Part shown: positions 32,042 to 40,861 of the stretch, piece by piece
Numbering within the stretch: the stretch's first letter is position 1
How the letters are laid out: each line of letters begins with the position of its first letter
Assembly (NCBI GenBank): GCA_045119035.1
Contig: JBGVCU010000054.1
Span: 1-40,861 of the forward strand
Source: CAYVQA01 sp045119035
GTDB lineage: Bacteria > Bacillota_I > Bacilli_A > ML615J-28 > CAG-313
Direction: 5' to 3'
DNA: 40,861 nucleotides
The notes under the pieces: model-generated
Told to the model about the DNA's origin: nothing
What the model saw: only the letters and a program-made list of their open reading frames with translations
The model's database searches: none
Position numbers and translations under genes: made by a program

Positions 32042-33409
32042 TTAATCATCTAATAATTTAGAAGCTTCAACTGAATCAATTACTTCAATATTTCTAAGTT
32101 TAGATTCAATTTGTCTAGTTCTTGTACCAACTAATTTATCTAGTTCGCTAGATGCATCATTAACTTTCTTTTGTGTTTTTTCTAAAGTTTCAGCAAATTT
32201 CTTAAATTCAGTTTTTACAGCACCTAATAACTTAAATACCTCAGAGCTCTTCTTTTGAATTGTAAGAGTTTTAAATCCCATTTGTAAAGCATTAAGTAAT
32301 GCTGTAAGTGTAGTTGGTCCAACAATTGTAACTTTATATTTACTTTGTAATTCTTCAAATAATCCTAAATTTAATGTTTCTACATATAAACCTTCAACTG
32401 GTAAAAACATAACCGCAAACTCTGTAGTTAAAGGAACATTAATATACTTAGTTGATATATCTTTTGCATATTCTTTAATTGCTTTTTCTAATTCTTTTCT
32501 TCCTTCTTTAATTAATTCTACAATACCTTCATCTTGACCTTGTTGAATCTTTTGATAAGATACTAAAGGGAATTTAGAATCGATTGGTAAATATACAAAA
32601 TCATCACCATTTCCAGGCATTTTAATAGCATATTCAACTCTATCTTGAGAATTTTTATAACTAGCAAAATTTTCTACATATTGTTCGGTAGTTAACATAT
32701 TTTCAATAATATTACCTAAAATAACTTCACCAACAATACCTTTTGTTTTACCATTTGTTAATATAGTTTTTAAACTTCCAACTTCACTAGCAATACCTTT
32801 AATTTCGCCAATAGCTTTATTTACACCACCAATTTGCTCTACAACATTATCAAACGATTGTTTCAAACGACCATCTAATGTTTTCTCTAATTTTTCATTA
32901 ACTGAATCATTAATACGATTTAAATGTAGATTATTTTCTTCTCTAATGTTTCTTAAATTAACATTTAAATCTTCTTTTAAATCCGTAATAACTGTCTTTA
33001 ATTGAGTATTAATAGAGTCTAATTCATTTTTTAATTTAATTGAAATTTTTTCATTAGTTTCATTAAAATCTTTTAAAAGATTATTAATAAATCCATTTAA
33101 TGTATTGTTAATTGTACTGTAATTATTTAAATTTTCAACACTAATCTTATGTAAATTATCTTTAATAGAATCATTAATTAAATTTAGTTTTATTTCAATT
33201 TTATCATTATTTATAGCAATATCTTTTTTGATATCTTTAATTACATCTAATAAATTTTGTTGATTATTCTTTTGAATTTCTACTAAAATATCTATTTTCT
33301 TATCTAGATACTCACTGAATTGATTATTGTCATTTTTGTGTAATAAATTTATAATTAATAAAACAATTACTATTAACAATAAAACAAGTAATATAATAAA
33401 CTCAATCAT
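32042..33409 (-). CDS. rmuC: RmuC family protein
   Basis: 455 residues. An N-terminal membrane helix (about 3-23) is followed by a long coiled coil (about 30-210, Asn/Lys/Ile-rich heptads) and the RmuC nuclease-like domain (about 215-440) with GKTKGIVGEVILGNIIENML, PGNGDDFVYLPIDSKFPL and FMLPVEGLY-like FLPVEGLYVETL. RmuC limits recombination between inverted repeats in E. coli; its biochemical role is not settled. It follows the RCK_C membrane protein by 16 bases with AAGGAG before the ATG and shares its promoter. Confidence 0.9.
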   Translation of the reverse strand: MIEFIILLVLLLIVIVLLIINLLHKNDNNQFSEYLDKKIDILVEIQKNNQQNLLDVIKDIKKDIAINNDKIEIKLNLINDSIKDNLHKISVENLNNYSTINNTLNGFINNLLKDFNETNEKISIKLKNELDSINTQLKTVITDLKEDLNVNLRNIREENNLHLNRINDSVNEKLEKTLDGRLKQSFDNVVEQIGGVNKAIGEIKGIASEVGSLKTILTNGKTKGIVGEVILGNIIENMLTTEQYVENFASYKNSQDRVEYAIKMPGNGDDFVYLPIDSKFPLVSYQKIQQGQDEGIVELIKEGRKELEKAIKEYAKDISTKYINVPLTTEFAVMFLPVEGLYVETLNLGLFEELQSKYKVTIVGPTTLTALLNALQMGFKTLTIQKKSSEVFKLLGAVKTEFKKFAETLEKTQKKVNDASSELDKLVGTRTRQIESKLRNIEVIDSVEASKLLDD

Positions 33410-33425
33410 TTAATTTCTCCTTATA

Positions 33426-34427
33426 TTATTCAGTTTGATTAGAGATAGAATTAATGAATAAATAACGAATATTTTGATAATTTCCAAAAACAATTATTTT
33501 ATCATTTTCTTTTATGATAGTATCCTTAGATACTTCAATAACCTTGTTATCTCTTTTAATAATTAAAACATTAATATTGTAAATTGCTTTTAAATTACAT
33601 TCAAATAACGGCTTGTCTTTAATATATTCAGGAACATGAATTATTGTAACTTCAACCATTGCTTCATTTTCATAATTATCAATTAATTCAACTTCATTAT
33701 GATGAATAACAAGATGTTTGTCATCATTATCTACATTGTTAATAAACAACTCTTTAATATGCTCTTCATCACCAAAAACAATAACTAAGTCTTTTTCATG
33801 AAACATTGTGTCTTTTGATACAGTTATTAAATGTCCTTTACGACTAATCATCATTATGTTAATATCATAATATTCTTTTATATTACAATCAGCTAAACTT
33901 TTATGTTTCAATGATAGGGGTACTTTTTTTAAATAAATCTCAGCAATTGCTTGTTTATCATAAACATCTAAAATAGTAATTGAATTATCTTTATGACTTT
34001 TATTTAGTAATGATTTAGCTAAATTACTAAAAATTTTTTGTACAAATCTATTAATTACAGGAATATTAAAAAATACAATAATGAATAAAAATATAGAAAA
34101 AGCAATAGTTATAAATAAATATGCATCATATAAATCACCAGATTTTAAATTCATAAACATATTTACAATTAAAGATACTATAATTACATTAAAAATATTT
34201 CCTGTAATCATACAAGCAATAGCAATTCTTCTACGCAACTTTCCTTTTGTAAATACTTCACTTTCTTTTGTCGTAAAACCAGCACAAGTTAACATTGAAA
34301 TAACTTGAAATCTAGATTTAGAACGAGATAATCCTGTAAGTCTAAACAAGATTGAAAAGATATTTATTAATGCAACATAAATTATTATAAACGATAAAAA
34401 TAAAATTATTGATAGTTCTATACTCAT
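33426..34427 (-). CDS. Membrane protein with two RCK_C (TrkA_C) domains
   Basis: 333 residues. The N-terminal third has three membrane helices (about 5-27, 70-92 and 103-125) with a conserved cytoplasmic loop SKSRFQVISMLTCAGFTTKESE and KLRRRIAIACM. Then come two RCK_C domains (about 152-232 and 256-328), each with the pattern of a strand, LxxCNIKxxYxINIxxI, and VSKDTxxxEKDxIVxFG. There is no pore-forming selectivity filter and no NAD-binding RCK_N. RCK_C domains in Firmicutes often bind ligands such as cyclic di-AMP to control potassium transport; that role here is inference. First gene of a two-gene unit with rmuC. Confidence 0.8.
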   Translation of the reverse strand: MSIELSIILFLSFIIIYVALINIFSILFRLTGLSRSKSRFQVISMLTCAGFTTKESEVFTKGKLRRRIAIACMITGNIFNVIIVSLIVNMFMNLKSGDLYDAYLFITIAFSIFLFIIVFFNIPVINRFVQKIFSNLAKSLLNKSHKDNSITILDVYDKQAIAEIYLKKVPLSLKHKSLADCNIKEYYDINIMMISRKGHLITVSKDTMFHEKDLVIVFGDEEHIKELFINNVDNDDKHLVIHHNEVELIDNYENEAMVEVTIIHVPEYIKDKPLFECNLKAIYNINVLIIKRDNKVIEVSKDTIIKENDKIIVFGNYQNIRYLFINSISNQTE

Positions 34428-34453
34428 AAAAAATACATCCTTTGTCTATCTTA

Positions 34454-34482
34454 ATTATACTATTTTTTTAATTATTTTTCAA
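34454..34482 (-). promoter_or_regulatory. Promoter of the RCK_C protein-rmuC operon
   Basis: TTGAAA (34482-34477), 17 bases, TATAAT (34459-34454); AAGGATG is the ribosome binding site. Confidence 0.78.
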
Positions 34483-34501
34483 TTAAAAGATTTTATTAAA
34501 A

Positions 34502-34530
34502 TTGACAATTAAAATATAATAATGTATAAT
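34502..34530 (+). promoter_or_regulatory. Consensus promoter of the alpha/beta hydrolase gene
   Basis: Perfect TTGACA (34502-34507), 17 bases, TATAAT (34525-34530), divergent from the promoter at 34454-34482. Confidence 0.85.
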
Positions 34531-34562
34531 TTAATTGAATATTAATATAAATGAGGTATATT

Positions 34563-35393
34563 ATGATTTACGAGAAAATTGAATTAAATAAACATTATAA
34601 TAAATTAAAATCTAATGCTTTACTAACTGCTTTATGTCCAGAAAATTGTCCAGAAATTGAACTTGAAAGAAAAAGAAAATGTCTACTAATTCTTCCTGGA
34701 GGAGGTTATAATTATACAAGTAAACGTGAAAGCGATCCGATTGCATTTAAATTTTTAGCTGAAGACATCGCTTGTTTTATTTTAAATTATTCAGTAGCTC
34801 CTTTAGAATATCCTTATCCATTAGTAGATGTTTACGCAGCATTAAGCTATATTAGAAGAAATGCCGATGTTTATCATGTAAATCCAGATAAAATTTCCGT
34901 ATTAGGTTTTTCTGCAGGAGGACATCTTGCAGGTATTACCTGTTGTAATCATATGAATCAAGAATATGCAGATTATTTAGATATTCCTCTTGAAGAAATG
35001 AAAATAAATGGATGTTTATTAGGATATCCTGTAATTGCTACAGAAGTTGGACATGCTGTATCATTTAAAAATATAACACAAGAAAATCCTGATCTTTTAG
35101 AAAAAATGAGTGTAGAAAAACATGTTACAAAAGATTTTCCAAAAACATTTATGTGGCATACAGCTTATGATTTAACAGTAGATGTTCGTAATTCGTTAAT
35201 TTTAGCAACAAAACTAAGAGAAAATGATGTTTTATTTGAACTACATGTTTATCCTTGGGGTGGACATGGTCAATCACTTGCAAATAGAACTGTATATGGG
35301 CCTCATGCTTTAACTGATGAACAAATTAATGATCATAAATATAATACACAATGGATTGATCAAGCAATTCATTTTATTAAAGAATATATTTAG
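34563..35393 (+). CDS. Alpha/beta hydrolase (esterase-like)
   Basis: 276 residues. The fold is clear: oxyanion-hole loop LPGGGYNYTSKRESDP (44-59), nucleophile S117 in GFSAGG, probable acid D203 in HTAYD (D207 possible), and H235 in PWGGHGQSL. This architecture belongs to the acetyl-esterase/hormone-sensitive-lipase-like group that often removes acetyl groups from sugars. No signal peptide, so cytoplasmic. I start at ATG 34563, six bases after GAGG; an ATG four codons upstream overlaps that site. It is a single-gene unit on the plus strand, with a terminator shared with the convergent radical SAM gene. Confidence 0.87.
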   Translation: MIYEKIELNKHYNKLKSNALLTALCPENCPEIELERKRKCLLILPGGGYNYTSKRESDPIAFKFLAEDIACFILNYSVAPLEYPYPLVDVYAALSYIRRNADVYHVNPDKISVLGFSAGGHLAGITCCNHMNQEYADYLDIPLEEMKINGCLLGYPVIATEVGHAVSFKNITQENPDLLEKMSVEKHVTKDFPKTFMWHTAYDLTVDVRNSLILATKLRENDVLFELHVYPWGGHGQSLANRTVYGPHALTDEQINDHKYNTQWIDQAIHFIKEYI

Positions 35394-35395
35394 TA

Positions 35396-35432
35396 ATAAA
35401 AGTGGTAGAAATTATTTTCTACCACTTCTTTT
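35396..35432. terminator. Bidirectional terminator between hydrolase and radical SAM gene
   Basis: AAGTGGTAGAAA (35400-35411) pairs with TTTCTACCACTT (35416-35427), loop TTAT, with T-rich tracts on both strands. The radical SAM gene's stop lies in the hairpin. Confidence 0.82.
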
Positions 35433-37238
35433 GTTTATTATATTATCTTTTTTTGGTTTAATTAAACATTCTTTAGAATATCCAATTAAATCAGTACGAT
35501 TTGTTTTAACTAACGCTTCATAAACCAAATCATAATTTTTTGGTAATTTATATTGCATTAATGCTCTTTGCATCGCTTTTTCATGAGGATTTCTTGGAAC
35601 ATATACTTCATCATTGTGGAATGGATCAATTCCTGTATAATACATACAAGTTGATGCTGTTCCAGGTGTTGGATAAAAGTCTTGAACTTGTTCAGGCATA
35701 TGACCGATTTCTCTTAAATAACAAGCTAAATTTACAGCAGATTCAAGTGTTGAACCTGGATGTGAACTTATTAAATATGGAATTAAATATTGGTCTTTTC
35801 CGTGTTTTTTATTTAATACTTTATATTTTTCAACAAACTTATCATATAAAGCCTTTGATGGTTTATTCATACGATATAGAACATTATCATCAATATGTTC
35901 TGGCGCAACTTTAAGTTGTCCTGAAATATGATGTTTTACAAGTTCATTAAAGAAATCTTCATTTTTATCATACATTATATAATCATATCTTAAACCAGAT
36001 CTAACAAATACTTTTTTTACACCTGGTACGCTTCTTGCTGATTTTAGAATATCTAAATATTCTGAATGATCAACAGTTAAATTTTTGCATGGTTTATATC
36101 CAATACATTCATTGTTAGTACAAACACCTTTATCTATTTGTTTTGTACAAGCAGGTCGGTAGAAGTTTGCTGTTGGTCCACCTATATCATGAATATAACC
36201 TTTAAAATCCTTATCTTTAGAGATTAAAACTATTTCATCAATAATTGATTGTTTTGTACGAGATTGAATTACTCTTCCCTGATGCATTGTAAGTGCACAA
36301 AAATGACAATTACCATAGCATCCTCTATTTGATACAACAGAAAATTTTACTTCATCAATTGCAGCAACATGTCCTTTTGCTTCAAGTAATGGATGAGTTT
36401 TTCGCATATAAGGTAAACTATATACTTGATCTAATTCTTCTTGTGATAAAGGAAAACAAGGTTGATTTTGAATAACATAACAATCATCATATTTTTCTAT
36501 TAAAGGTTTTGCAGTTATTGCATCCGTATTTTGATATTGTAACTGAAATGATTTTACATAAGCTTTCTTATCATTTTTAACTTCATTAAAACTTGGTAAA
36601 TAAATCCCATCATATGGTAACATTTCTTTATCAGTAGTTTTCCATACAGTGTTTCTTAAATAACAAATATCTTTGATATCAAGACCCGCATCAAGTGCAT
36701 CAGCAAGTTCAACAATTGTATGTTCTCCCATACCATACATTAATAAATCAGCTTTTGAATCAAGTAAAATTGATTTTCTTACCTTATCACTCCAATAATC
36801 ATAATGATTTAATCTTCTTAAAGAAGCTTCTATTCCGCCAATTGCTACTGCTTTATGTGGGTATAATTCTTTTATTTTATTACAGTATTTAATTAAAGCA
36901 CGATCTGGACGTTTTCCCATTACTCCACCAGGAGTATAATAGTCCTTTGTTCTTCTTCTTTTAGAAACAGAATAATGATTTACCATTGAATCAATATTAC
37001 CACTAGAAACCAAAAATGCTAAACGTGGTTCTCCAAAAATCATGAAATCACTATCTTTATTAATATCAGGTTGAGAAATGATACATACTTTATAACCAAA
37101 GTTTTCTAAGACTCTTGAAATAATAGCTGGACCAAAAGATGGATGATCTACATAGGCATCACCTATAATATAAACAAAATCAGCTTGTTCCCATCCATAT
37201 TCTTGCATTTCTTTTTTTGTAATTGGTAAAAATGGCAT
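35412..37238 (-). CDS. YgiQ family radical SAM protein
   Basis: 608 residues, the length usual for YgiQ (UPF0313). N-terminal part: DFVYIIGDAYVDHPSFGPA, YTPGGVMGKRPDRA and AIGGIEASLRRLNHYDYWSD are strong signatures of a B12-binding-like region. The radical SAM cluster is CYGNCHFC (C307, C311, C314). C-terminal family box: HDIGGPTANFY and YLIPYLISSHPGSTLE, ending with EQVQDFYPTPGTASTCMY. The reaction is unknown; oxygen-sensitive iron-sulfur enzyme. I start at ATG 37238, seven bases after AGGAG; the ATG two codons upstream is too near the ribosome binding site. Confidence 0.93.
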   Translation of the reverse strand: MPFLPITKKEMQEYGWEQADFVYIIGDAYVDHPSFGPAIISRVLENFGYKVCIISQPDINKDSDFMIFGEPRLAFLVSSGNIDSMVNHYSVSKRRRTKDYYTPGGVMGKRPDRALIKYCNKIKELYPHKAVAIGGIEASLRRLNHYDYWSDKVRKSILLDSKADLLMYGMGEHTIVELADALDAGLDIKDICYLRNTVWKTTDKEMLPYDGIYLPSFNEVKNDKKAYVKSFQLQYQNTDAITAKPLIEKYDDCYVIQNQPCFPLSQEELDQVYSLPYMRKTHPLLEAKGHVAAIDEVKFSVVSNRGCYGNCHFCALTMHQGRVIQSRTKQSIIDEIVLISKDKDFKGYIHDIGGPTANFYRPACTKQIDKGVCTNNECIGYKPCKNLTVDHSEYLDILKSARSVPGVKKVFVRSGLRYDYIMYDKNEDFFNELVKHHISGQLKVAPEHIDDNVLYRMNKPSKALYDKFVEKYKVLNKKHGKDQYLIPYLISSHPGSTLESAVNLACYLREIGHMPEQVQDFYPTPGTASTCMYYTGIDPFHNDEVYVPRNPHEKAMQRALMQYKLPKNYDLVYEALVKTNRTDLIGYSKECLIKPKKDNIINKRSGRK

Positions 37239-37266
37239 AGTCATTCTCCTATATAATTATAAAGTA

Positions 37267-37295
37267 ATTATAACATAATTAACAAAAACTTTCAA
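37267..37295 (-). promoter_or_regulatory. Promoter of the YgiQ family gene
   Basis: TTGAAA (37295-37290), 17 bases, TATAAT (37272-37267). Confidence 0.75.
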
Positions 37296-37302
37296 ATAAT
37301 AT

Positions 37303-37338
37303 AAAAAGCTATATAATAGAATCCACTATTATATAGCT
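37303..37338 (-). terminator. Terminator of the ABC ATPase-permease gene
   Basis: AGCTATATAATAG (37307-37319) and CTATTATATAGCT (37326-37338) form a 13-bp perfect stem with TTTTTATA following on the minus strand. Confidence 0.85.
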
Positions 37339-37344
37339 AAATTA

Positions 37345-39852
37345 TTATACATCATATTTAGATAAAATCTTTGATGGAGTAAGTCTTAAACAAACAATAA
37401 CCGGAATTATACCAATTAAAATATTAAGAATCATTAAACCAAAGGTAATAACAATATATAACCAAAAACTCATTGTAGCAAATCCAGTTATAATTGGAAT
37501 AGATGCAAGTATATTATTTACAATATAAAATAAAGTACCACCAATAAAGGTTGTATAAAAGCTTATTACTAAGATTTCAAATGCATAAACAAATACTATA
37601 CTTCCTTTTTTTATTCCTAATGCTCGATATACACCAATATCATAGATATTTTTAACAGCAAAAGATTTCATTGTAAAATAAACAATAATAGCTGATAAAA
37701 TTAAAATTGTAATTGTAATTATTACTCTTGAATTAATAACTTTTTGAGCATCTTCTAGATATGGATCTAAAACTTTATAATATTTTGAATCAAAATCAAA
37801 TGACATAAATACTTTAGGATTATCTGTAATACCTAAGAATCCATTTTCTTTTGTAGCAAGTAATTCACCACTTAAATAATAATCTTTAATTCCTTCAATA
37901 TAACTTCTTACAGCTTCAACTTCATCGTCATTTTCACAATATACTGAAAAAGACGAATAATTTGTAGATAGTAAAGAAAGTAAAATTTCTTCATATCTTT
38001 CATCAGATACAATAAAATTATAAGGCATGTCATAATCATAGAAATGATCGATGATTTTAAATTGCAATCTAGGATCATCATTAAGTGTTGCTTTTGATTT
38101 ATCAAATAAATTAAAGCGATCATTTAAAACAGCTTCAAATCCTGTAATATCATATTTATCATACTTATGACTAATTTTCTTTGCTTCTGAAATTGGACAA
38201 ATCATAAATCCATATTTTCTCATAGTAGAAGGATATAAATCAAATAATGCCCATTTATTAAAGTATACTGAATTTTCTTCACTTTCAGCAATTCCAACTA
38301 TTTTAAAATTATAATCTGAATCTTTTACATTCACTTCTTGACCAATAAATGATCTAACATCCATGAAATTTTTAAGTGGAGAGTTTTCAATAGCGCGTTC
38401 AATAATCCATTTTTCAACAACTATTTCTAAAATATTTTCAGCGTTTCTTCCATAAATAATCTTTGAAGTATCTAGCTGTTCAGTAGTTAAAAGCGAACTT
38501 CCTCTAATTTCAAAATTTACTTCTTGAAGTTGTGTAAATGAAGGTAAATTAAATCTAAAAGAAGTATTAAATTCTAATACAGGTTCAATATATGGCAGAT
38601 TTTCTTTTAAATCTTTATACATATGTTCAAAACCAAATTGCATAACATCACGATTAACTAATACAGATTCTTTTTCTAGATTAATTTGATAAATATGTGA
38701 ATCTGTATAAACAATATTCTTACGATCAACAAAACTTGCTGTAATCATATTTTGAATACTAAACATACATAGTAACACAATAACTAATAATGGAATCGCA
38801 AGAAATAAAGTTCTAGCTTTCATTTTATTTAAATAATTCATTGAAAGTTTAATTTTTTCTTTAAAAGAAAGTTTAGGTGTTTTTGTAAATTCAAGCTTTG
38901 CTAATTCATAGCTATTTTCATTAGCTTCTTCTATAACATCTAATACTTCACGTTCTTCATCTAAGATTTTAATTTCAGAATTATTATCAACAAGAACAAC
39001 ATCTTGATCACTTTGAATATGATAACGTCCTTTATGATAAACTATTTTTAAATTAATTGGAACATTTGTGTTACTGTAAAAATCAATATTTACTTCGTTA
39101 TTTGAAACATTTTTATATTCATATTCTTTTAAGTAGATATTTTGACTATCTTCATATTGATATGATGAATTATTTGAAAGAATCCTTTCTTTAATAATTT
39201 TTCCATCACTTACTTCAATAATGTAATCAGAATAACTTTCAGCAATTCTTCTTTCATGAGATACTAAGATAACTAATGTGTTTTTACTAATTTTCTTAAT
39301 AATATTCATGATTTGTAAAGTATTTTTCTCATCTAAATTACCTGTTGGTTCATCTGCAAGTATTAATGAAGGAGATTTAATCAATGCTCTTGCAATAGCA
39401 ACACGTTGCTGTTGACCACCTGAAAGTTGTGAAACATTCTTTTTTCGATATTTAAACATTCCAACTGCTTTTAAAACATAATCCATACGTTCAATTTTTT
39501 CATCAGTTGTTAAATCGTACATATCAAGAATTATTTCTAAATTTTCATATACCGTTCTTTGAGGAAGTAGTAAATAATTTTGGAAAATATAGGCTATCTT
39601 TTCATTTCTAATACGATCAATATTTTTTGAATTATATTTAGTAATTTTTGTATTATCGATTTCAATCATTCCTGATTCAAAATCATCTAAACCACCTAAT
39701 ACATTCATTAAAGTTGTTTTACCACTACCAGATTCACCTACTATTGAAATTAATCCTGTTTGAGGAAATTCTAATGTAGCATCATTAATTACATGGATTT
39801 CATTACTTTTCTTTTTATTAAAATACTTATTTAATTTAGTAATCTTAACCAT
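37345..39852 (-). CDS. ABC transporter ATPase-permease fusion (MacB/FtsX type)
   Basis: 835 residues. An ABC ATPase occupies the first 225 residues: Walker A GESGSGKT (39-46), signature LSGGQQQR, Walker B LILADEPTGNLD. A linker of about 110 residues that looks like a small beta domain follows, then one membrane helix (about 346-366), an extracytoplasmic domain of about 330 residues and three C-terminal membrane helices with the FtsX permease motif YDIGVYRALGIKKGS. MacB-type transporters do not pump through a channel but couple ATP use to movement outside the membrane. The ribosome binding site lies in the last codons of the upstream permease gene, one base between them, so the pair forms one transporter. 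Confidence 0.88.
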   Translation of the reverse strand: MVKITKLNKYFNKKKSNEIHVINDATLEFPQTGLISIVGESGSGKTTLMNVLGGLDDFESGMIEIDNTKITKYNSKNIDRIRNEKIAYIFQNYLLLPQRTVYENLEIILDMYDLTTDEKIERMDYVLKAVGMFKYRKKNVSQLSGGQQQRVAIARALIKSPSLILADEPTGNLDEKNTLQIMNIIKKISKNTLVILVSHERRIAESYSDYIIEVSDGKIIKERILSNNSSYQYEDSQNIYLKEYEYKNVSNNEVNIDFYSNTNVPINLKIVYHKGRYHIQSDQDVVLVDNNSEIKILDEEREVLDVIEEANENSYELAKLEFTKTPKLSFKEKIKLSMNYLNKMKARTLFLAIPLLVIVLLCMFSIQNMITASFVDRKNIVYTDSHIYQINLEKESVLVNRDVMQFGFEHMYKDLKENLPYIEPVLEFNTSFRFNLPSFTQLQEVNFEIRGSSLLTTEQLDTSKIIYGRNAENILEIVVEKWIIERAIENSPLKNFMDVRSFIGQEVNVKDSDYNFKIVGIAESEENSVYFNKWALFDLYPSTMRKYGFMICPISEAKKISHKYDKYDITGFEAVLNDRFNLFDKSKATLNDDPRLQFKIIDHFYDYDMPYNFIVSDERYEEILLSLLSTNYSSFSVYCENDDEVEAVRSYIEGIKDYYLSGELLATKENGFLGITDNPKVFMSFDFDSKYYKVLDPYLEDAQKVINSRVIITITILILSAIIVYFTMKSFAVKNIYDIGVYRALGIKKGSIVFVYAFEILVISFYTTFIGGTLFYIVNNILASIPIITGFATMSFWLYIVITFGLMILNILIGIIPVIVCLRLTPSKILSKYDV

Positions 39853-39853
39853 C

Positions 39854-40861
39854 TTATTCCTCCTTTAAAACAGTGATTTTAGCACTTCTAGTAATAAATT
39901 TACCAAATGAATTTGATAATAATAAAGAAGATAAAATACTGATAAATAAAACAATGAAATAATCATAGAATTTTAAATATTTATATAATTCTAATATTAA
40001 TAAATTATTCGTAAATAATCTTATTAATAAAGTTGTAATAATTAATATTAAATTTCCAATTATTGTATATAACAGTAATTCATATCTATTGATAATCTTA
40101 CTATCTTTATTTGATAAACCAAGCATTTTGAAAATGACATAATCATTCTTCTTAATTTTTAAGAATGAATAAGCAACAAATATAACAATTAAATTGATTA
40201 CTACAATACCAACAATAGATGCAATTAAGTTAACAAGACGAATAATTACTTTATCTTTATTATATCCTGTTACACTAACTTGGAAACAAGAAATAACATC
40301 ATATCCTTCTTCATATAAATAGTCCATTACTTCATCAATATAAGCATAGTCAGTTATAAATAAAGCAGCTTGTTCATAATGTTCATATTGATTATATACC
40401 ATATCAAAAAAATCTTTAGAAACACCAATTGCGTTATCAGCAATTTTAAGTGGATCTGTTGTACTATAAATTGATTTTTGTGAGTATGTATGATCTTTAA
40501 AAGTAACTATTGTATTATCTACGTTTTTAATTTTATTATCTTTCATTTGATTTAAAGCAAGCTGAGTAAATCTAAATTCATTTAAATTAATATCATCAAC
40601 CATTACAATTTTATCAAAAGTAAAGAAAGTAGATCTATCAATTCGACCATATTCTTTATATGTATAATTAAAACGGATATTTAAAGTATAATTTGTAAGT
40701 TCTAATACACGACAAATATCATCAGAAAAATATGCTTGTTTTGTAGGTTCTTTTAATATACCAACAATTTTAACATTATAACGATACCAAGTATCGCTTC
40801 CCCATTTGAAAGCATTTCTAAATAAAACAAATTCTTCTGTATCAAGTACACTTAAATCATC
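39854..40861 (-). CDS. FtsX/MacB-type ABC permease (5' end outside the window)
   Basis: 335 residues are visible, ending in VLKEE and a TAA stop; the frame stays open to the right edge with no credible start (an internal ATG at 40603 lacks a ribosome binding site). The visible part begins inside the extracytoplasmic domain (VKIVGILKEPTKQAYFSDD reads like a MacB periplasmic domain), then has three membrane helices: about 125-150, 175-200 and 215-235 counted from the internal ATG. The loop YVIFKMLGLSNKDSKI is the FtsX coupling motif. It lies directly upstream of the ATPase-permease fusion and should supply the second half of that transporter. Substrate unknown; antimicrobial peptide sensing or export is possible. 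Confidence 0.85.
   Translation of the reverse strand, partial: DDLSVLDTEEFVLFRNAFKWGSDTWYRYNVKIVGILKEPTKQAYFSDDICRVLELTNYTLNIRFNYTYKEYGRIDRSTFFTFDKIVMVDDINLNEFRFTQLALNQMKDNKIKNVDNTIVTFKDHTYSQKSIYSTTDPLKIADNAIGVSKDFFDMVYNQYEHYEQAALFITDYAYIDEVMDYLYEEGYDVISCFQVSVTGYNKDKVIIRLVNLIASIVGIVVINLIVIFVAYSFLKIKKNDYVIFKMLGLSNKDSKIINRYELLLYTIIGNLILIITTLLIRLFTNNLLILELYKYLKFYDYFIVLFISILSSLLLSNSFGKFITRSAKITVLKEE

Noticed and set aside
1..40861. Mycoplasma-type code with UGA as Trp
   Set aside because: Genes end at UGA in good context, Trp is encoded by UGG, and prfB is present.
1..40861. Long open frames antisense to the genes (for example within leuS, ygiQ, secA and the M6-type protease)
   Set aside because: They lie wholly inside well-supported genes, have unnatural composition and no ribosome binding sites; they are shadows of A+T-rich coding strands.
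1..40861. CRISPR arrays, insertion sequences, tRNA genes, phage genes
   Set aside because: No spaced direct repeats, transposase or integrase motifs, or tRNA-like cloverleaf sequences were seen.

Overview
The window is a contiguous stretch of an A+T-rich (roughly 70% or more by eye) low-GC Gram-positive chromosome. Gene content and order point to the Bacilli side of the Firmicutes: hpf-secA-prfB, infC-rpmI-rplT with an L20-type leader, rbgA-rnhB, a type I signal peptidase of the Gram-positive kind, an ECF riboflavin transporter with an FMN riboswitch, and consensus sigma-A promoters with 17-base spacers and strong Shine-Dalgarno sequences. UGA is used as a stop (for example at the end of the ABC ATPase at 21320) and prfB is present, so the genetic code is standard, not the Mycoplasma code. 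A free-living or host-associated relative of Erysipelotrichales or of the RF39/Acholeplasma-type lineages fits; I cannot be more precise.

Layout. 1-905: the start of a leftward gene, an intergenic structured C-rich RNA ending in a strong terminator, and the tRNA methyltransferase gene mnmM. 908-8021: a leftward operon of an unknown membrane protein, an FtsK/SpoIIIE motor without membrane segments, signal peptidase I, RbgA, RNase HII and an M13 peptidase. 8129-10160: a HAD phosphatase, the riboswitch-controlled riboflavin transporter, and a possible 37-residue ORF. 10206-15522: yitT, prfB, secA, hpf with its own 5' hairpin. 15550-20613: a small unknown ORF, leuS with a DUF1189 membrane protein, and the infC-rpmI-rplT translation operon.

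20637-23519 is the most accessory-looking part: a four-gene operon for a secreted beta-rich protein, a membrane-anchored extracellular protein, an ABC ATPase and an ABC permease. 23566-26539 is an operon of a MarR regulator with a histone H1-like lysine tail, an M24 aminopeptidase, a zinc-ribbon membrane protein and a DUF2085 protein. Then follow pnuC, a large M6-type lipoprotein protease, a tyrosine phenol-lyase-like PLP enzyme, rmuC with a two-RCK_C membrane protein, an alpha/beta hydrolase, a YgiQ-type radical SAM protein, and an FtsX/MacB-like ABC system that runs off the right edge.

Most of the window is housekeeping (translation, secretion, vitamin uptake). The points that deserve a second look are the C-rich RNA at 206-294, the secreted-protein/ABC operon, the H1-tailed MarR regulator, the altered active site of the lyase, the membrane-less FtsK with an adjacent membrane protein, and the hpf leader hairpin. 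No tRNA, rRNA, insertion sequence, prophage or CRISPR array was seen.
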